Assembly (NCBI GenBank): GCA_947488485.1
Contig: CANKZO010000013.1
Coordinates: 1 to 25,353, forward strand
Direction of reading: 5' to 3'
DNA length: 25,353 nucleotides
Source of the DNA: Opitutia bacterium
GTDB lineage: Bacteria > Verrucomicrobiota > Verrucomicrobiae > Opitutales > UBA953
Part shown: in pieces, positions 5,486 through 13,827 of the stretch
How the letters are laid out: each line of letters opens with the position of its first letter
How positions within the stretch are numbered: the first letter of the stretch is position 1
Translations under genes and position numbers: made by a program
The notes under the pieces: generated by a model
Seen by the model: the letters and a program-made list of their open reading frames with translations, nothing else
Database searches by the model: none
Told to the model about the DNA's origin: nothing

Positions 5486-6313
5486 ATGTCCCCTTTGGCC
5501 GCAGCGCTCGCGGAGCATCCCCTGACCCGGGAATGCCTGCTCGGGTGCGCCGCTGTTTTCTTGGCGGCGGCCCTCTTGGATGGGATGGCCGCGAAAGACG
5601 CTTCCGGGCGCTGGCCGACCGCCGGGCTCTGGCTCCTGCGCGGCGGCTGGATCATGCTCACCACGATGCTGGCCTACCAAGGCCTGCGGACGCACGCCTT
5701 GCCGATCAGCAGTGCGGCGGAGCTCCTGCTTTCGATCGCCTGGGGTCTCTCCGGTCTGGCCCTGTTCCTAGACCTGACCTTCACGCATCGTCTGCCGACT
5801 TGGGTGATCGCGGGCGCGACGACGGGCTGCCTGGTGGCCGCCGCCTTCTTAGGCGTCGTCGGACAACCGACCGATCTCACGGACAAGCCGCTGATCGTCA
5901 TCCATGTCGGCGCCGCCGTCCTCGCTTACTGCGTGCTCGGCGCGCAGGCACTGAACTCCGCCGCCTATCTCCTCCAGGATCGCGCGCTCGCCCGTCGCGA
6001 GTTCGGTGGGATCTACGCGTTGCTTCCGGCGTTGGTGCCGCTCGATCGCATCGGCGGCCAGCTCATGGGCGCCGCCGTCTGGCTGCTCGGGCTTTCGCTC
6101 GTCATCGGCGCGACCGACTGGGCGCAGCGTGACCTCGCCCTCGTCGCCCTGCCTAAGCTCGCCGCCGCGTTGCTCACTTGGGTCGCCTGCCTCTACGTCA
6201 CCGTCCAGCGTCGCCGGCATCGCCTCGCCGGTTCGGCTTACGCCCGCGCCTCGCTGGTCGTCTTCGTCCCGGCGCTCATCGCGCTCTATCTCTCGCTCCC
6301 TGCCGCCCGATGA
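5486..6313 (+). CDS. HemX/CcsA-like cytochrome c assembly membrane protein
   Basis: 275 residues from ATG at 5486 (MSPLAAALAEHPLTRECLLG). The protein is almost entirely hydrophobic, with about eight membrane segments, and contains VIHVGAAVLAYCVLGAQALN, which resembles the conserved His-containing helix of the HemX/CcsA (CytC_asm) family. The tryptophan-rich WWD heme-handling motif of true CcsA is degraded here (ATDWAQRDLALVALPKL). That favours the HemX-type branch, which in Bacillus affects glutamyl-tRNA reductase level. This fits the neighbour: the stop overlaps the hemA start (ATGA at 6310-6313). It probably acts in the inner membrane in heme or cytochrome c biogenesis, or in HemA control. 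The family assignment is from pattern, not a search. Confidence 0.75.
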   Translation: MSPLAAALAEHPLTRECLLGCAAVFLAAALLDGMAAKDASGRWPTAGLWLLRGGWIMLTTMLAYQGLRTHALPISSAAELLLSIAWGLSGLALFLDLTFTHRLPTWVIAGATTGCLVAAAFLGVVGQPTDLTDKPLIVIHVGAAVLAYCVLGAQALNSAAYLLQDRALARREFGGIYALLPALVPLDRIGGQLMGAAVWLLGLSLVIGATDWAQRDLALVALPKLAAALLTWVACLYVTVQRRRHRLAGSAYARASLVVFVPALIALYLSLPAAR

Positions 6314-7350
6314 GCGAACGCGTCCGCAATCTCGTGGCGCTCAGCGCCACCCATCGCACCGCCGGCCTCGATGAGCGCGCGGCCTTCACCGTGCCCGCCG
6401 GCGGCGCCGAGGCCTTCTATGCCGCGGCGCGTGAGGCGGGTCTCGCCGAAGCGGTGCTGCTCGCCACGTGCAACCGGCTCGAAGCGTACGGCGTCGGCGA
6501 CGAAGCCGCCGCCCTCCATGTCCGCAGCGCGCTCATCAAGGCGACGGGCGCGTCGCCCGCGGTCCTCGACCAACATCTCCGTCCCGTGCCCGGCCTCGAG
6601 GCCGTCGAGCACCTCTTCGCCGTCGTCTCCGGTCTCGAATCCCAGATGGTGGGCGAAGTCGAGATCGCCGGTCAGGTGAAGGACGCCTACGCCGACGCGC
6701 TCGCGCGCGGCATGACGGGCCCGGTGCTGAACCGCGTCTTCCAGCGCGCCTTCCAGGCCGGCGCGTGGGCGCGCACGCACACCGGCATCTCCCAAGGCCA
6801 GGTCAGCCTCGGCAACGTCGCCGTCGAACTCGCGCAACGTGTGTTCGGGTCGCTCGATGAAGCGCGCGTGCTCGTGCTCGGCACCGGCGATGTCGGCCGC
6901 CAGGTCGTGCAGGCCCTCGTCTCACGCGGGGCCTCGCAGGTCTCCGTCGCTTCCCGCACCTTCGAGAACGCCCGCGTGCTCGCCGAAGAATTCGCCGGCT
7001 CTTCCCTGACGCTCGCCGACGCGCTCCGCCAGGCCCACGCGCATGACGTGATCGTCGGCTGCGCGACGGTGGAACGCGCCCTGCTCGACGCCGTCGCGCT
7101 CCGCGAGTCCGTCGCCCGCCGCCAAGGCCGGCCCCTCCTGCTCGTCGACCTCGGCGTGCCGCGCAACTTCGACGTCGCGGCCCGTTCGCTCGAAGGCGCC
7201 TATCTCTGCGACCTCGACGATCTCGCGGCCGTCTCCAACGCCAACCTCAAGGCCCGGCTCGCCGAAGTCGACCGCGCCCGCGCGGCCCTCGCCGAGAAGG
7301 CGGCGCGCGCCTGGGGCGCCGCCAACCATCAAGCCTCCCCGGAAGCCTGA
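6310..7350 (+). CDS. hemA: Glutamyl-tRNA reductase (short, lacks most of dimerisation domain)
   Basis: 346 residues. Reduces glutamyl-tRNA to glutamate-1-semialdehyde, first committed step of C5 tetrapyrrole synthesis, with NADPH. Family signatures are present: THRTA near residue 14, catalytic Cys54 in LATCNRLEAYG, GLESQMVGEVEIAGQVKDAY, the Rossmann loop VLVLGTGDVGRQV, and LLLVDLGVPRNFD followed by YLCDLDDL. The usual length is about 410-450. This protein ends roughly 30 residues after DLDDL (AEKAARAWGAANHQASPEA), so the C-terminal helical dimerisation domain is mostly missing. The next gene begins three bases after the stop and shows no leftover domain in another frame. ATG at 6310 overlaps the HemX-like stop, implying translational coupling. 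Confidence 0.93.
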   Translation: MSERVRNLVALSATHRTAGLDERAAFTVPAGGAEAFYAAAREAGLAEAVLLATCNRLEAYGVGDEAAALHVRSALIKATGASPAVLDQHLRPVPGLEAVEHLFAVVSGLESQMVGEVEIAGQVKDAYADALARGMTGPVLNRVFQRAFQAGAWARTHTGISQGQVSLGNVAVELAQRVFGSLDEARVLVLGTGDVGRQVVQALVSRGASQVSVASRTFENARVLAEEFAGSSLTLADALRQAHAHDVIVGCATVERALLDAVALRESVARRQGRPLLLVDLGVPRNFDVAARSLEGAYLCDLDDLAAVSNANLKARLAEVDRARAALAEKAARAWGAANHQASPEA

Positions 7351-7353
7351 GCC

Positions 7354-8730
7354 ATGAAGCCCACGGTACTCATCGTCGACGACGAGAAGAACATCCGCGA
7401 CGGCCTCCGCGCCGCGCTGGAAGACCGCTACGAGACCTTCGTCGCGAAGGACGCCGCGGAAGCGGCGCGCCTCATGCAGGACGTGCCCCCGGACGCCGTG
7501 CTCACCGATCTCCGGATGGCCGGTGAAGACGGCATGGCGGTCATCGACCGCGCGCTCAAGCTCCCGCACCAGCCGGTCTGCATCATGATGACGGCTTACG
7601 GCGACGTGGAGACGGCCGTCACGGCCATGAGCCGAGGCGCCTATTGGTTCTTCCAGAAGCCGGTCGATCTCCGTCAGGTGGAGCTGGTGCTCGAACGCGG
7701 CCTGAAGGCACGGACGACGGAGAAGGAAGTCGTGACGCTCAAGACGCGCCTCGACCGCAAATTTTCCCTCGGAGAGGTCGTCGGCTCTTCCGCTTCCCTC
7801 CAGCATTCGATCGAACAGGTCCGCTCTGTCGCTTCTTCGAATGCGACCGTCCTGCTCCTCGGCGAGACCGGCACGGGCAAGGAACTCTTCGCCCAGATGA
7901 TCCACCAGGCGAGCCAGCGCGCGAAAGGGCCGTTCATGGCGGTGCACTGCGCCGCGATCCCGGCCAACCTGCTGGAGTCCGAACTCTTCGGCCACGAGAA
8001 AGGCGCCTTCACCGGCGCGAACGAACGCCGCGTGGGCCGATTCGAATCGGCGGACGGCGGCACGCTTTTCCTCGACGAAATCGGCGAGATCGACGCCACC
8101 ACCCAGGTGAAGCTCCTGCGCTTCCTTGAGACGCGCGCCGTCGAGCGCCTGGGTTCCCACCGGCCGATCGCCCTCGACCTCCGGCTCGTCTGCGCGACGA
8201 ACCGCGACCTCCAGCAGATGGTGAAGGAGGGTAAGTTCCGCGAAGATCTCTACTATCGCCTGTCGGTCGTCCCGCTCCGCCTGCCGCCCTTGCGCGAACG
8301 CACCGACGACGTCCCGCTCCTGCTCGCCCATTACCTCGAGCGTTTCGCTAAAGAGAACGGCGCCGCCGCGCCGAGACTCTCCCCGGAGGCGCTCGCGGTC
8401 CTCGTGCGCTATCCGTGGCCGGGTAATATCCGTGAGCTGCGCAACGCGTGCGAGAACCTCGCGGTGCTCCGCGCCGGCAAGACGGTCGGTCCGGCCGATC
8501 TCGATCCGCGCTTCAGCGGCCCGACGTCACTGTCGCCGTCCGCTCCGGCGGCGGGCGCCACGGGCAACCTCGACCGCACGCAGAACGAGAAGCAGTTGCT
8601 CAAGCAGGCGCTGACCGCCGCGGCGGGCAACCGGACGCGTGCCGCGGAGCTCATGGGCATTTCGCGGCGTACCTTGCATCGCAAACTCCTGCAGTGGCCG
8701 GAACTCGATCCCGGTCCCGAGACGGCGTGA
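7354..8730 (+). CDS. Sigma-54-dependent response regulator (NtrC/AtoC family)
   Basis: 458 residues. An N-terminal receiver domain (1-120) has acidic residues Asp9-Asp10, phospho-acceptor Asp52 (LTDLRM) and Lys102. The AAA+ domain (about 140-375) has Walker A GETGTGKE at 170-177, the sigma-54-contacting GAFTGA loop at 217-222, and Walker B GTLFLDE near 236-242. The C-terminus is a Fis-type HTH (LLKQALTAAAGNRTRAAELM, GISRRTLHRKL). All motifs needed to open sigma-54 promoters are intact. No histidine kinase gene is adjacent, so its signal is unknown. It begins three bases after hemA, and its stop overlaps the next GTG start, so it belongs to the same unit. Confidence 0.93.
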   Translation: MKPTVLIVDDEKNIRDGLRAALEDRYETFVAKDAAEAARLMQDVPPDAVLTDLRMAGEDGMAVIDRALKLPHQPVCIMMTAYGDVETAVTAMSRGAYWFFQKPVDLRQVELVLERGLKARTTEKEVVTLKTRLDRKFSLGEVVGSSASLQHSIEQVRSVASSNATVLLLGETGTGKELFAQMIHQASQRAKGPFMAVHCAAIPANLLESELFGHEKGAFTGANERRVGRFESADGGTLFLDEIGEIDATTQVKLLRFLETRAVERLGSHRPIALDLRLVCATNRDLQQMVKEGKFREDLYYRLSVVPLRLPPLRERTDDVPLLLAHYLERFAKENGAAAPRLSPEALAVLVRYPWPGNIRELRNACENLAVLRAGKTVGPADLDPRFSGPTSLSPSAPAAGATGNLDRTQNEKQLLKQALTAAAGNRTRAAELMGISRRTLHRKLLQWPELDPGPETA

Positions 8731-9563
8731 GGTTCTTGCTCGGATTGTTTTTCGTCTGCGTCGCCGAAGGCGCCGACATCGCGGGGACCGATCTCCTGGA
8801 TGGTAATTTCGCCGCCGCTTTGCGGGCGGCGACCCGTCCGGACGTCGCCGACTTCGCGGGCACCCTGCCCGCTCGACGCGCTATGGCGGAAGGCCGCTCC
8901 GCGGCCGCCATCCTGATGGTGCGACCGGGAGAGACTTCGCCTCTCGCGGGTGCCCGGGAATTCCGCCTCGCCTCGGCGGTCGTCGTCGTCGCGACGCATG
9001 GCAGCAATCGGATGGAGCAGATCACCTTCGAGCAACTCGCGAACGCCTACGCTCGCGACGCCCGGGCGCCCGCGCGCAACTGGAACGACCTTGATCCGCT
9101 CGCGCGTTCGGAGCTCCTGACCCCGGCGCTCTCCTCTCCGCCGGGCACCATGGTCCTCGAGGTCTTCCAAGGCTTGGTCCTCGAGGGTCAGGCTTTCCGG
9201 CCGGACGCGCGACTGCGTGTCGAGCCGGCCCTGGCCGCGGACCTGCTCGCGTCACGGGCGGGAAGTATCGTCCTCTTACCCAAACCCCCGGCCGCCCGCG
9301 GCCGGGTCCTTCCCGTCGCCGATGGTCGCTCTGGCCGGTCGGCCACCGCCTATGGTCCGGATGAGAATAACGTGCACAACGGTGACTACCCCCTGCAGGT
9401 GCCGCTCATCCTTTATATCCGACCGGATAAAGCCGCCGGGCTCCGCCCTGCCCTCCGCTGGCTCTGTTCGGATGCGGCGGCGGAACTCCTGACCAATCAG
9501 GGGCTGACCCCCGCCCCGGCGGCCGCCCGGGCCGCCTTCCTCCAAAGGCTTGACACTCGCTGA
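8727..9563 (+). CDS. PstS-like periplasmic substrate-binding protein
   Basis: 278 residues from GTG at 8727, overlapping the preceding stop (GTGA). The start MRFLLGLFFVCVAEGADI gives a short signal peptide. The fold resembles PBP-like (PF12849-type) phosphate-binding proteins: SNRMEQITFEQLANAYA (the module that precedes W-x-D positions), RNWNDL, NGDYPLQVPLILYIRP, and a terminal helix LRWLCSDAAAELLTNQGL like the 'P-x-x-FLxFxLSxxGQ' end of PstS. It is shorter than ordinary PstS and no Pst permease or ATPase is adjacent. It faces the phoR-phoB pair across the tRNA, hinting at a phosphate or signalling role. Ligand not proven; longer upstream frames run through the regulator gene and are shadows. 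Confidence 0.7.
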   Translation: MRFLLGLFFVCVAEGADIAGTDLLDGNFAAALRAATRPDVADFAGTLPARRAMAEGRSAAAILMVRPGETSPLAGAREFRLASAVVVVATHGSNRMEQITFEQLANAYARDARAPARNWNDLDPLARSELLTPALSSPPGTMVLEVFQGLVLEGQAFRPDARLRVEPALAADLLASRAGSIVLLPKPPAARGRVLPVADGRSGRSATAYGPDENNVHNGDYPLQVPLILYIRPDKAAGLRPALRWLCSDAAAELLTNQGLTPAPAAARAAFLQRLDTR

Positions 9564-9589
9564 GCCGTTTGGTCTGCTCCCTGTCCAAC

Positions 9590-9664
9590 GCGCGCGTAGC
9601 TCAATGGTAGAGTACCACCTTGCCAAGGTGGCTGTTGCTGGTTCAAGTCCAGTCGCGCGCTCCA
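9590..9664 (+). tRNA. tRNA-Gly (anticodon GCC), CCA encoded
   Basis: Acceptor stem GCGCGCG (9590-9596) pairs with CGCGCGC (9654-9660). The anticodon stem-loop CCACC-TTGCCAA-GGTGG places anticodon GCC at 9622-9624. The T-arm contains GGTTCAAGTCC, and the discriminator T is followed by CCA (9662-9664). All parts of a 75-base tRNA are present. It follows the substrate-binding protein gene by 26 bases and is followed by a terminator. Confidence 0.97.
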
Positions 9665-9682
9665 CTTTAAAAATGGAGCCAA

Positions 9683-9708
9683 AACCCGCCGAAACCCGGC
9701 GGGTTTTT
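9683..9708 (+). terminator. Intrinsic terminator after tRNA-Gly
   Basis: CCCGCCG (9685-9691) and CGGCGGG (9697-9703) form a 7-bp GC stem with a 5-base loop, followed by TTTTT. AAAA precedes the stem, so it may also work leftward for phoR read from the other side. Confidence 0.85.
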
Positions 9709-9721
9709 CATTTCAGGAGCG

Positions 9722-10963
9722 TCAGTCGACCCGGGGGATGGTGACGATCACCCGGAGGCCTTTCGGCCGGGCCGGTTCGGCCCCGGCGGAACCGCCATGG
9801 AGCTCCGCTACCTGGCGGACGATGCTCAGCCCTAGGCCGCTGCCCCCGGCCCGGCGCGATTTGTCAGTCCGGTAGAAACGATCGAACAGCCTGGGCAGGT
9901 CGGCGGTCGTCACCCCTGCCCCGTCGTCTTCCACGCTCAGCTCGGTCCCTTCCGCCGTGTCGCGGGTCGCGATCCGGAGCCGGGTCAGGCCGGCGGCGTG
10001 AGCCAGCGCGTTGTCGATGAGGTTCTGGATGAGCCGGCGGGCCTGGAGCGGATCGGCGCCGACGTCCTGCGTCGCCGCGAGGTCCAGTTCGAGCTTCACG
10101 CCCGCGGCCTTGCAGCGGGCTTCGAATTCCACGGTCACCTCGCGCGCCGCGGCGTGCAGGGCGCCGGCTTCCCGGCGGACTTCACGGGAAGACTCCAGGC
10201 TCGCCAGGGCGAGCAGCCCTTCGACGAGACCTTGCAGCCGGCCGACGGAATTCACGATCTTCTGAGTGAAGCGCGCGCGGTCGTCGGCGGACATCGTCGC
10301 TTGGTCCTCGGCGAGCGTCTCGGCGTAGCCGCGTAGGATCGTCACCGGCGTCCGGAGATCATGGGAGACGTTCGTGACGAAGTCGCGTTCCATCGCCTGC
10401 AGGCGCTTCAGCGCGGTCACGTCCGCCAGCACGAAGATCGCCGCGTCCTCGCCGAACGCCTCGGGATCAGTGCGCGCGCCGGCGGCCTGCAGCCAGACGT
10501 CGGCCAAGGGCGCGCGGTTGAGCATCAGCGTGGCGCGCGCGTCGCCCTCTTCGCGGACGCGGCGGATGAGCTCGATGAAATCCGCGCTCCGGACCAGCGG
10601 CACCACCGGGCCGCCGACGTCTTCGTCGCTGAGACCGAACAGCGCCACCGCCGCGGGGTTGGCCAGGCGTAGGCGGTCCTGCGCGTCGACGACGAGCACG
10701 GCGTCCGTCAGCGGCGCGAGCAAGGCTTCGATGCGCCGTCCGGCGGCGGCGCGGATCTCATCTTCGTTTTCGGCGCGGCGTTCGATCGCCATGAAAAGTT
10801 CTTCGAGCTGCAGGGCCCGCACCAGCCAGCCCTGAGGGCGCTGCGCCGAGACGTCGCCGCGCAGCGCGCGCCGGGCCCAGCGGAGGTGGGCGCCGTGCTG
10901 TCCCAACGCCCATGCGGCGGCCGCGCCGAGCGCGAACAGGAGCAGCCAGGGTAACCAGGTCAT
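9722..10963 (-). CDS. phoR: Sensor histidine kinase, PhoR type
   Basis: 413 residues from ATG at 10963. One N-terminal membrane helix (WLPWLLLFALGAAAAWAL). A PAS-like region (about 75-185) has VVDAQDRLRLANPAAVALFG. HisKA carries phospho-His201 in FVTNVSHDLRTPVTILRGY. The ATPase domain has LIQNLIDNALAHA (N box), DDGAGV, and GSGLGLSIVRQVAELHGG. Domain order and gene pairing are those of PhoR, which controls phosphate starvation genes with PhoB. It has one membrane helix and no large periplasmic domain, as expected for PhoR. It starts 49 bases after the phoB stop, so the two are co-transcribed. PhoR identity rests on architecture and partner; another OmpR-partner kinase cannot be excluded. Confidence 0.85.
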   Translation of the reverse strand: MTWLPWLLLFALGAAAAWALGQHGAHLRWARRALRGDVSAQRPQGWLVRALQLEELFMAIERRAENEDEIRAAAGRRIEALLAPLTDAVLVVDAQDRLRLANPAAVALFGLSDEDVGGPVVPLVRSADFIELIRRVREEGDARATLMLNRAPLADVWLQAAGARTDPEAFGEDAAIFVLADVTALKRLQAMERDFVTNVSHDLRTPVTILRGYAETLAEDQATMSADDRARFTQKIVNSVGRLQGLVEGLLALASLESSREVRREAGALHAAAREVTVEFEARCKAAGVKLELDLAATQDVGADPLQARRLIQNLIDNALAHAAGLTRLRIATRDTAEGTELSVEDDGAGVTTADLPRLFDRFYRTDKSRRAGGSGLGLSIVRQVAELHGGSAGAEPARPKGLRVIVTIPRVD

Positions 10964-11012
10964 CGCTTCCGGATGCTGTCGTCGCCGCGGAGGCGCGCGA
11001 GCGCAAAGCAGA

Positions 11013-11708
11013 TCAGCCGTTCACGCGGTAACCGACGCCGCGCACCGTATCGATCACGTCGCCGGCCGGGCCGAGCTTCTCGCGCAGGCGACGCACGTGC
11101 GTGTCCACCGTACGCGTCTCGAGGTCGGGCGAATAATTCCAGACGTCGGCGAGCAGCTCTTCGCGCGACTGCACCCTGCCCTTCCGCTCGAGGAGCAGTC
11201 GGAGCAGCTTGAATTCGGTCGCCGTCAGTTCGACGGGCTTGCCTGCCGCGGTGACTTCGTGCCGTTCGATATCAAGGAGCAGCGCGCCGGCGGCGAGGCG
11301 CGTGGAAGGCTTGGCGGCCGCGGACTTCGCGCGACGCAGGAGCGCCTGGGCGCGGAGCATCAGCTCGCGCGTGTCGAAAGGCTTGGTGACGTAGTCGTCG
11401 GCGCCGGACTCCAGGCCTTTGACCTTGTCGGCCGTCTCGCCCTTGGCCGTGAGGAAGATGACCGGCGTGTCTTGGAGGAGCGCGTCGGCGCGGACCATAC
11501 GGAGAAGCTGCACGCCGGTGAGTTCGGGCATCATCACGTCGAGGATGATGAGGTCCGGGCGGAAATCCCGCGCCAGGCCGATGGCCCGCAGCGGATCGTT
11601 GAGCGTCCGGATAGCGTAGCCCGCCTGCTTGAACTTATAGTCCAAGAGCTCGGTGACGTCGGCTTCGTCGTCGACGATCAGAATGCGCTTGAGATGTTCG
11701 GCGTCCAT
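11013..11708 (-). CDS. phoB: Winged-helix response regulator, PhoB type
   Basis: 231 residues. ATG at 11708 is chosen because GAAGG lies just upstream, although the frame is open to 11732. The receiver domain has Asp13-Asp14 (IVDDEADV), phospho-acceptor Asp57 (LIILDVMMPELTG), and the Thr/Lys switch residues in FLTAKGE and VTKPF. The C-terminal OmpR/PhoB winged helix has LTATEFKLLRLLLERKGRVQ and TRTVDTHVRRLREKLG ending GVGYRVNG. It binds DNA as a phosphorylated dimer, in PhoB's case at pho boxes. The long AT-rich region upstream contains an inverted repeat that could be a self-regulatory site. It is the first gene of the phoB-phoR unit. Confidence 0.87.
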   Translation of the reverse strand: MDAEHLKRILIVDDEADVTELLDYKFKQAGYAIRTLNDPLRAIGLARDFRPDLIILDVMMPELTGVQLLRMVRADALLQDTPVIFLTAKGETADKVKGLESGADDYVTKPFDTRELMLRAQALLRRAKSAAAKPSTRLAAGALLLDIERHEVTAAGKPVELTATEFKLLRLLLERKGRVQSREELLADVWNYSPDLETRTVDTHVRRLREKLGPAGDVIDTVRGVGYRVNG

Positions 11709-11756
11709 GGGTGCGCCTTCACTTAAGACCACCCGGTTCCGAAGCGCCAGAGTTAG

Positions 11757-11783
11757 GTGTCAATGATGGCGGTTGTGTGACAC
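11757..11783. promoter_or_regulatory. Inverted repeat upstream of phoB
   Basis: GTGTCA (11757-11762) and TGACAC (11778-11783) form an inverted repeat 49 bases before the phoB start, next to the AT-rich stretch ATTTCATATATAAACATAT. Its half-sites resemble the TGTCA core of pho boxes, but spacing and orientation differ from the E. coli tandem arrangement. A candidate operator only. Confidence 0.35.
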
Positions 11784-11878
11784 GCCCCCATTTCATATAT
11801 AAACATATCACCATCAATGGTTTATGAATTAAAGAAACACGACCGTCACACCGTGCGGCCACAATCTTTACATAGGGG

Positions 11879-11894
11879 TGTTCCACGTGGAACA
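11879..11894. promoter_or_regulatory. parS centromere site (ParB binding), intergenic copy
   Basis: TGTTCCACGTGGAACA is a perfect 16-bp palindrome identical to the parS sequence described in Pseudomonas. Here it sits in a 24-bp perfect palindrome (11875-11898). ParB loads onto such sites near the replication origin to organise chromosome segregation. It lies 29 bases beyond the mnmG stop. Confidence 0.9.
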
Positions 11895-11923
11895 CCCCCT
11901 TCCCTACCCCTGCTAACCCGCGC

Positions 11924-13804
11924 TTACTTAGCTCGGAAAAGAACCATCAGTAGCGAGATGTCAGCCGGGTTCACCCCGCTGATCCGGCTGGCTTGACCTA
12001 GGGTCTTGGGCTGGATGGTGTGGAGTTTCTGCCGGGCTTCGATCCGCAAGCCGTAGGCCTTAAGGAAATCAAAGCCTTCAGGCACCTTAAAGGAGTCCAG
12101 ATCGTGAAGCTTGCGGGCGTTCCGCGTTTCGCGCTCCAGATAGCCTCGGTATTTTACCCGGTACATGACTTCGGCCTGAACTTCAGGCGCTTCAGCCAGG
12201 AACGTCGGCGGTAAGTCCTTGGGGGTCGATTCCCAGTTGCGGCGGATGACGTCACCCGCGATCCCGCCTGGGATCGCCAGCTTCTCCAGGTATTCAATCC
12301 AATGAGAGACCTTTTCGGCCTTAGCCTGAATCCGGGACAGTCGATCAGCTGGCACGAGGCCGAATTCGGCGATTTTATCCTTTAGGCGCAGTTCGGCGCT
12401 GCCGTGATTGAACAATAGCCGGAATTCAGCCCGGCTGGTAAACATGCGATAAGGCTCCTGGGTGCCTTTGGTCACTAGGTCATCAATCAGGACCCCGATA
12501 TAGGCTTCATCGCGGCCCAGTACCATGGGAGTCTGGCCTTTGACCTTACAGGCGGCGTTGACCCCGGCCACCAAGCCTTGGGCGGCGGCTTCCTCATATC
12601 CGGAGGTTCCGTTGATCTGGCCGGCAAAGAAGAGGGCATCGACCTTTTTAGACTCTAAGGTGGGGTAGAGCTGGGTTGGGGGCGCGAAATCGTATTCCAC
12701 GGCATAGGCCGGGCGCAGCATGACAGCTTTCTCTAATCCAGCGATCGAGGCCAGCATCTGGAGCTGGACGGTAAAGGGCAGGGAGGTCGACAGGCCATTG
12801 ATATACCATTCGTCGGTATTACGGCCCTCGGGCTCGAGGTAGAGCTTATGGGCGTCCTTATCCGAGAACTTCACGAACTTGTCCTCGATGGAAGGGCAGT
12901 AGCGCGGACCGACCCCGGTGATCTCGCCTCCATAGAGGGGGGAGAGGTGTAGGTTCTCTTGCACGATCTTCCCGGTGGCCCCGGTGGCCTCCGTCATCCA
13001 GCAGGAAACTTGGTCGCTCCCTGGGGTCCATCCAGGGAGGCGTTCGCCCGCTTGTTCCACGTGGAACAAATCGGTCTGCTGACGGGTGTCGTGGAAGGCG
13101 AAAAGGGTAGGGGAGGTATCGCCCGGCTGCTCCTCACACTTGCTGAAATCGATGGACGAACCGAGGATGCGCGGCGGGGTGCCGGTCTTGAGTCTTTGGA
13201 GTTCGATTCCAGCCTCTAAGAAACTGGCTGACAAAGACTTAGCACTAAAGTCACCCAGCCGACCGCCTTCGGTTTTATTAGCCCCGATATGCATCAGGCC
13301 GCGCAAGAAAGTACCCGTGGTCACGACCACGGTCTTGCCGTGGAAATCAAGGTCCAGATTGGTCTGCACGCCGACGACGGCTCCGGCCTTGAAGATCAGG
13401 CCGGTGACCTGGGCCTGGAAAATGGTCAGCCCGGCCTGCAGCTCGCAGAGGTGCTTCATCCGGAACTGGTAGGCCTTCTTATCACACTGGGCGCGGGGGG
13501 CCTGCACGGCCGGGCCCTTGGAGGAGTTAAGGAGGCGGAACTGGATACCGGTGACGTCGGCGGTCAGGCCCATCTCGCCCCCGAGGGCGTCGATCTCCCG
13601 GACGATGTGTCCCTTGGCCTGGCCCCCGATGGCGGGGTTGCAGCTCATCTGGGCGATGGTGTCGACGTTGCCCGTCAGGAGCAGGACATCCACGCCCATG
13701 CGGGCCGCCGCCAGGGCGGCTTCCACGCCGGCATGGCCGGCCCCGCAGACGATGACGTCGTAGGGGCGGTCAGGCCCGAGGCGGATTTGTTTGTGAGGTC
13801 GCAT
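11924..13804 (-). CDS. mnmG: tRNA uridine 5-carboxymethylaminomethyl modification enzyme MnmG (GidA)
   Basis: 626 residues from ATG at 13804, preceded by GAGGGAG. A GTG at 13831 overlapping the mnmE stop is less likely. FAD-binding Rossmann motif [18 protein letters not shown], the family signature [22 protein letters not shown], and [20 protein letters not shown] are present. The C-terminal domain ends [19 protein letters not shown]. Length matches the family (about 620-630). With MnmE it forms the complex that installs the (carboxymethyl)aminomethyl group on wobble U34 of certain tRNAs. It directly follows mnmE, the usual origin-proximal pair. A perfect parS site lies inside the gene where it encodes Leu-Phe-His-Val-Glu-Gln. 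Local GC is lower than in neighbours. Confidence 0.96.
   Translation of the reverse strand: MRPHKQIRLGPDRPYDVIVCGAGHAGVEAALAAARMGVDVLLLTGNVDTIAQMSCNPAIGGQAKGHIVREIDALGGEMGLTADVTGIQFRLLNSSKGPAVQAPRAQCDKKAYQFRMKHLCELQAGLTIFQAQVTGLIFKAGAVVGVQTNLDLDFHGKTVVVTTGTFLRGLMHIGANKTEGGRLGDFSAKSLSASFLEAGIELQRLKTGTPPRILGSSIDFSKCEEQPGDTSPTLFAFHDTRQQTDLFHVEQAGERLPGWTPGSDQVSCWMTEATGATGKIVQENLHLSPLYGGEITGVGPRYCPSIEDKFVKFSDKDAHKLYLEPEGRNTDEWYINGLSTSLPFTVQLQMLASIAGLEKAVMLRPAYAVEYDFAPPTQLYPTLESKKVDALFFAGQINGTSGYEEAAAQGLVAGVNAACKVKGQTPMVLGRDEAYIGVLIDDLVTKGTQEPYRMFTSRAEFRLLFNHGSAELRLKDKIAEFGLVPADRLSRIQAKAEKVSHWIEYLEKLAIPGGIAGDVIRRNWESTPKDLPPTFLAEAPEVQAEVMYRVKYRGYLERETRNARKLHDLDSFKVPEGFDFLKAYGLRIEARQKLHTIQPKTLGQASRISGVNPADISLLMVLFRAK
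13053..13068. promoter_or_regulatory. parS centromere site, copy within mnmG
   Basis: A second exact TGTTCCACGTGGAACA, extended to 18 bp with flanking T and A (13052-13069). It lies in the coding sequence, where TTG-TTC-CAC-GTG-GAA-CAA encodes LFHVEQ on the minus strand. It is about 1.17 kb from the intergenic copy. Two exact 16-bp copies so close are very unlikely by chance. Confidence 0.9.
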
Positions 13805-13827
13805 AGGCGCTCCCTCACCGGAGGGAA

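Noticed and set aside
6922..8331. Long leftward open frame (469 codons) opposite hemA and the sigma-54 regulator
   Set aside because: It lies antisense to two genes with complete family motifs. Its Arg/Asp/Glu-rich, motif-free translation is the usual mirror frame of GC-rich coding DNA.
9590..9664. tRNA-Gly as an attachment site for a mobile element
   Set aside because: No integrase or repeated tRNA 3' end lies nearby. The only element in the window uses the phosphatase gene.
11709..11923. Chromosomal replication origin in the AT-rich gap next to parS
   Set aside because: I find no perfect DnaA box or array of boxes here. parS shows origin-proximal location only, not the origin itself.
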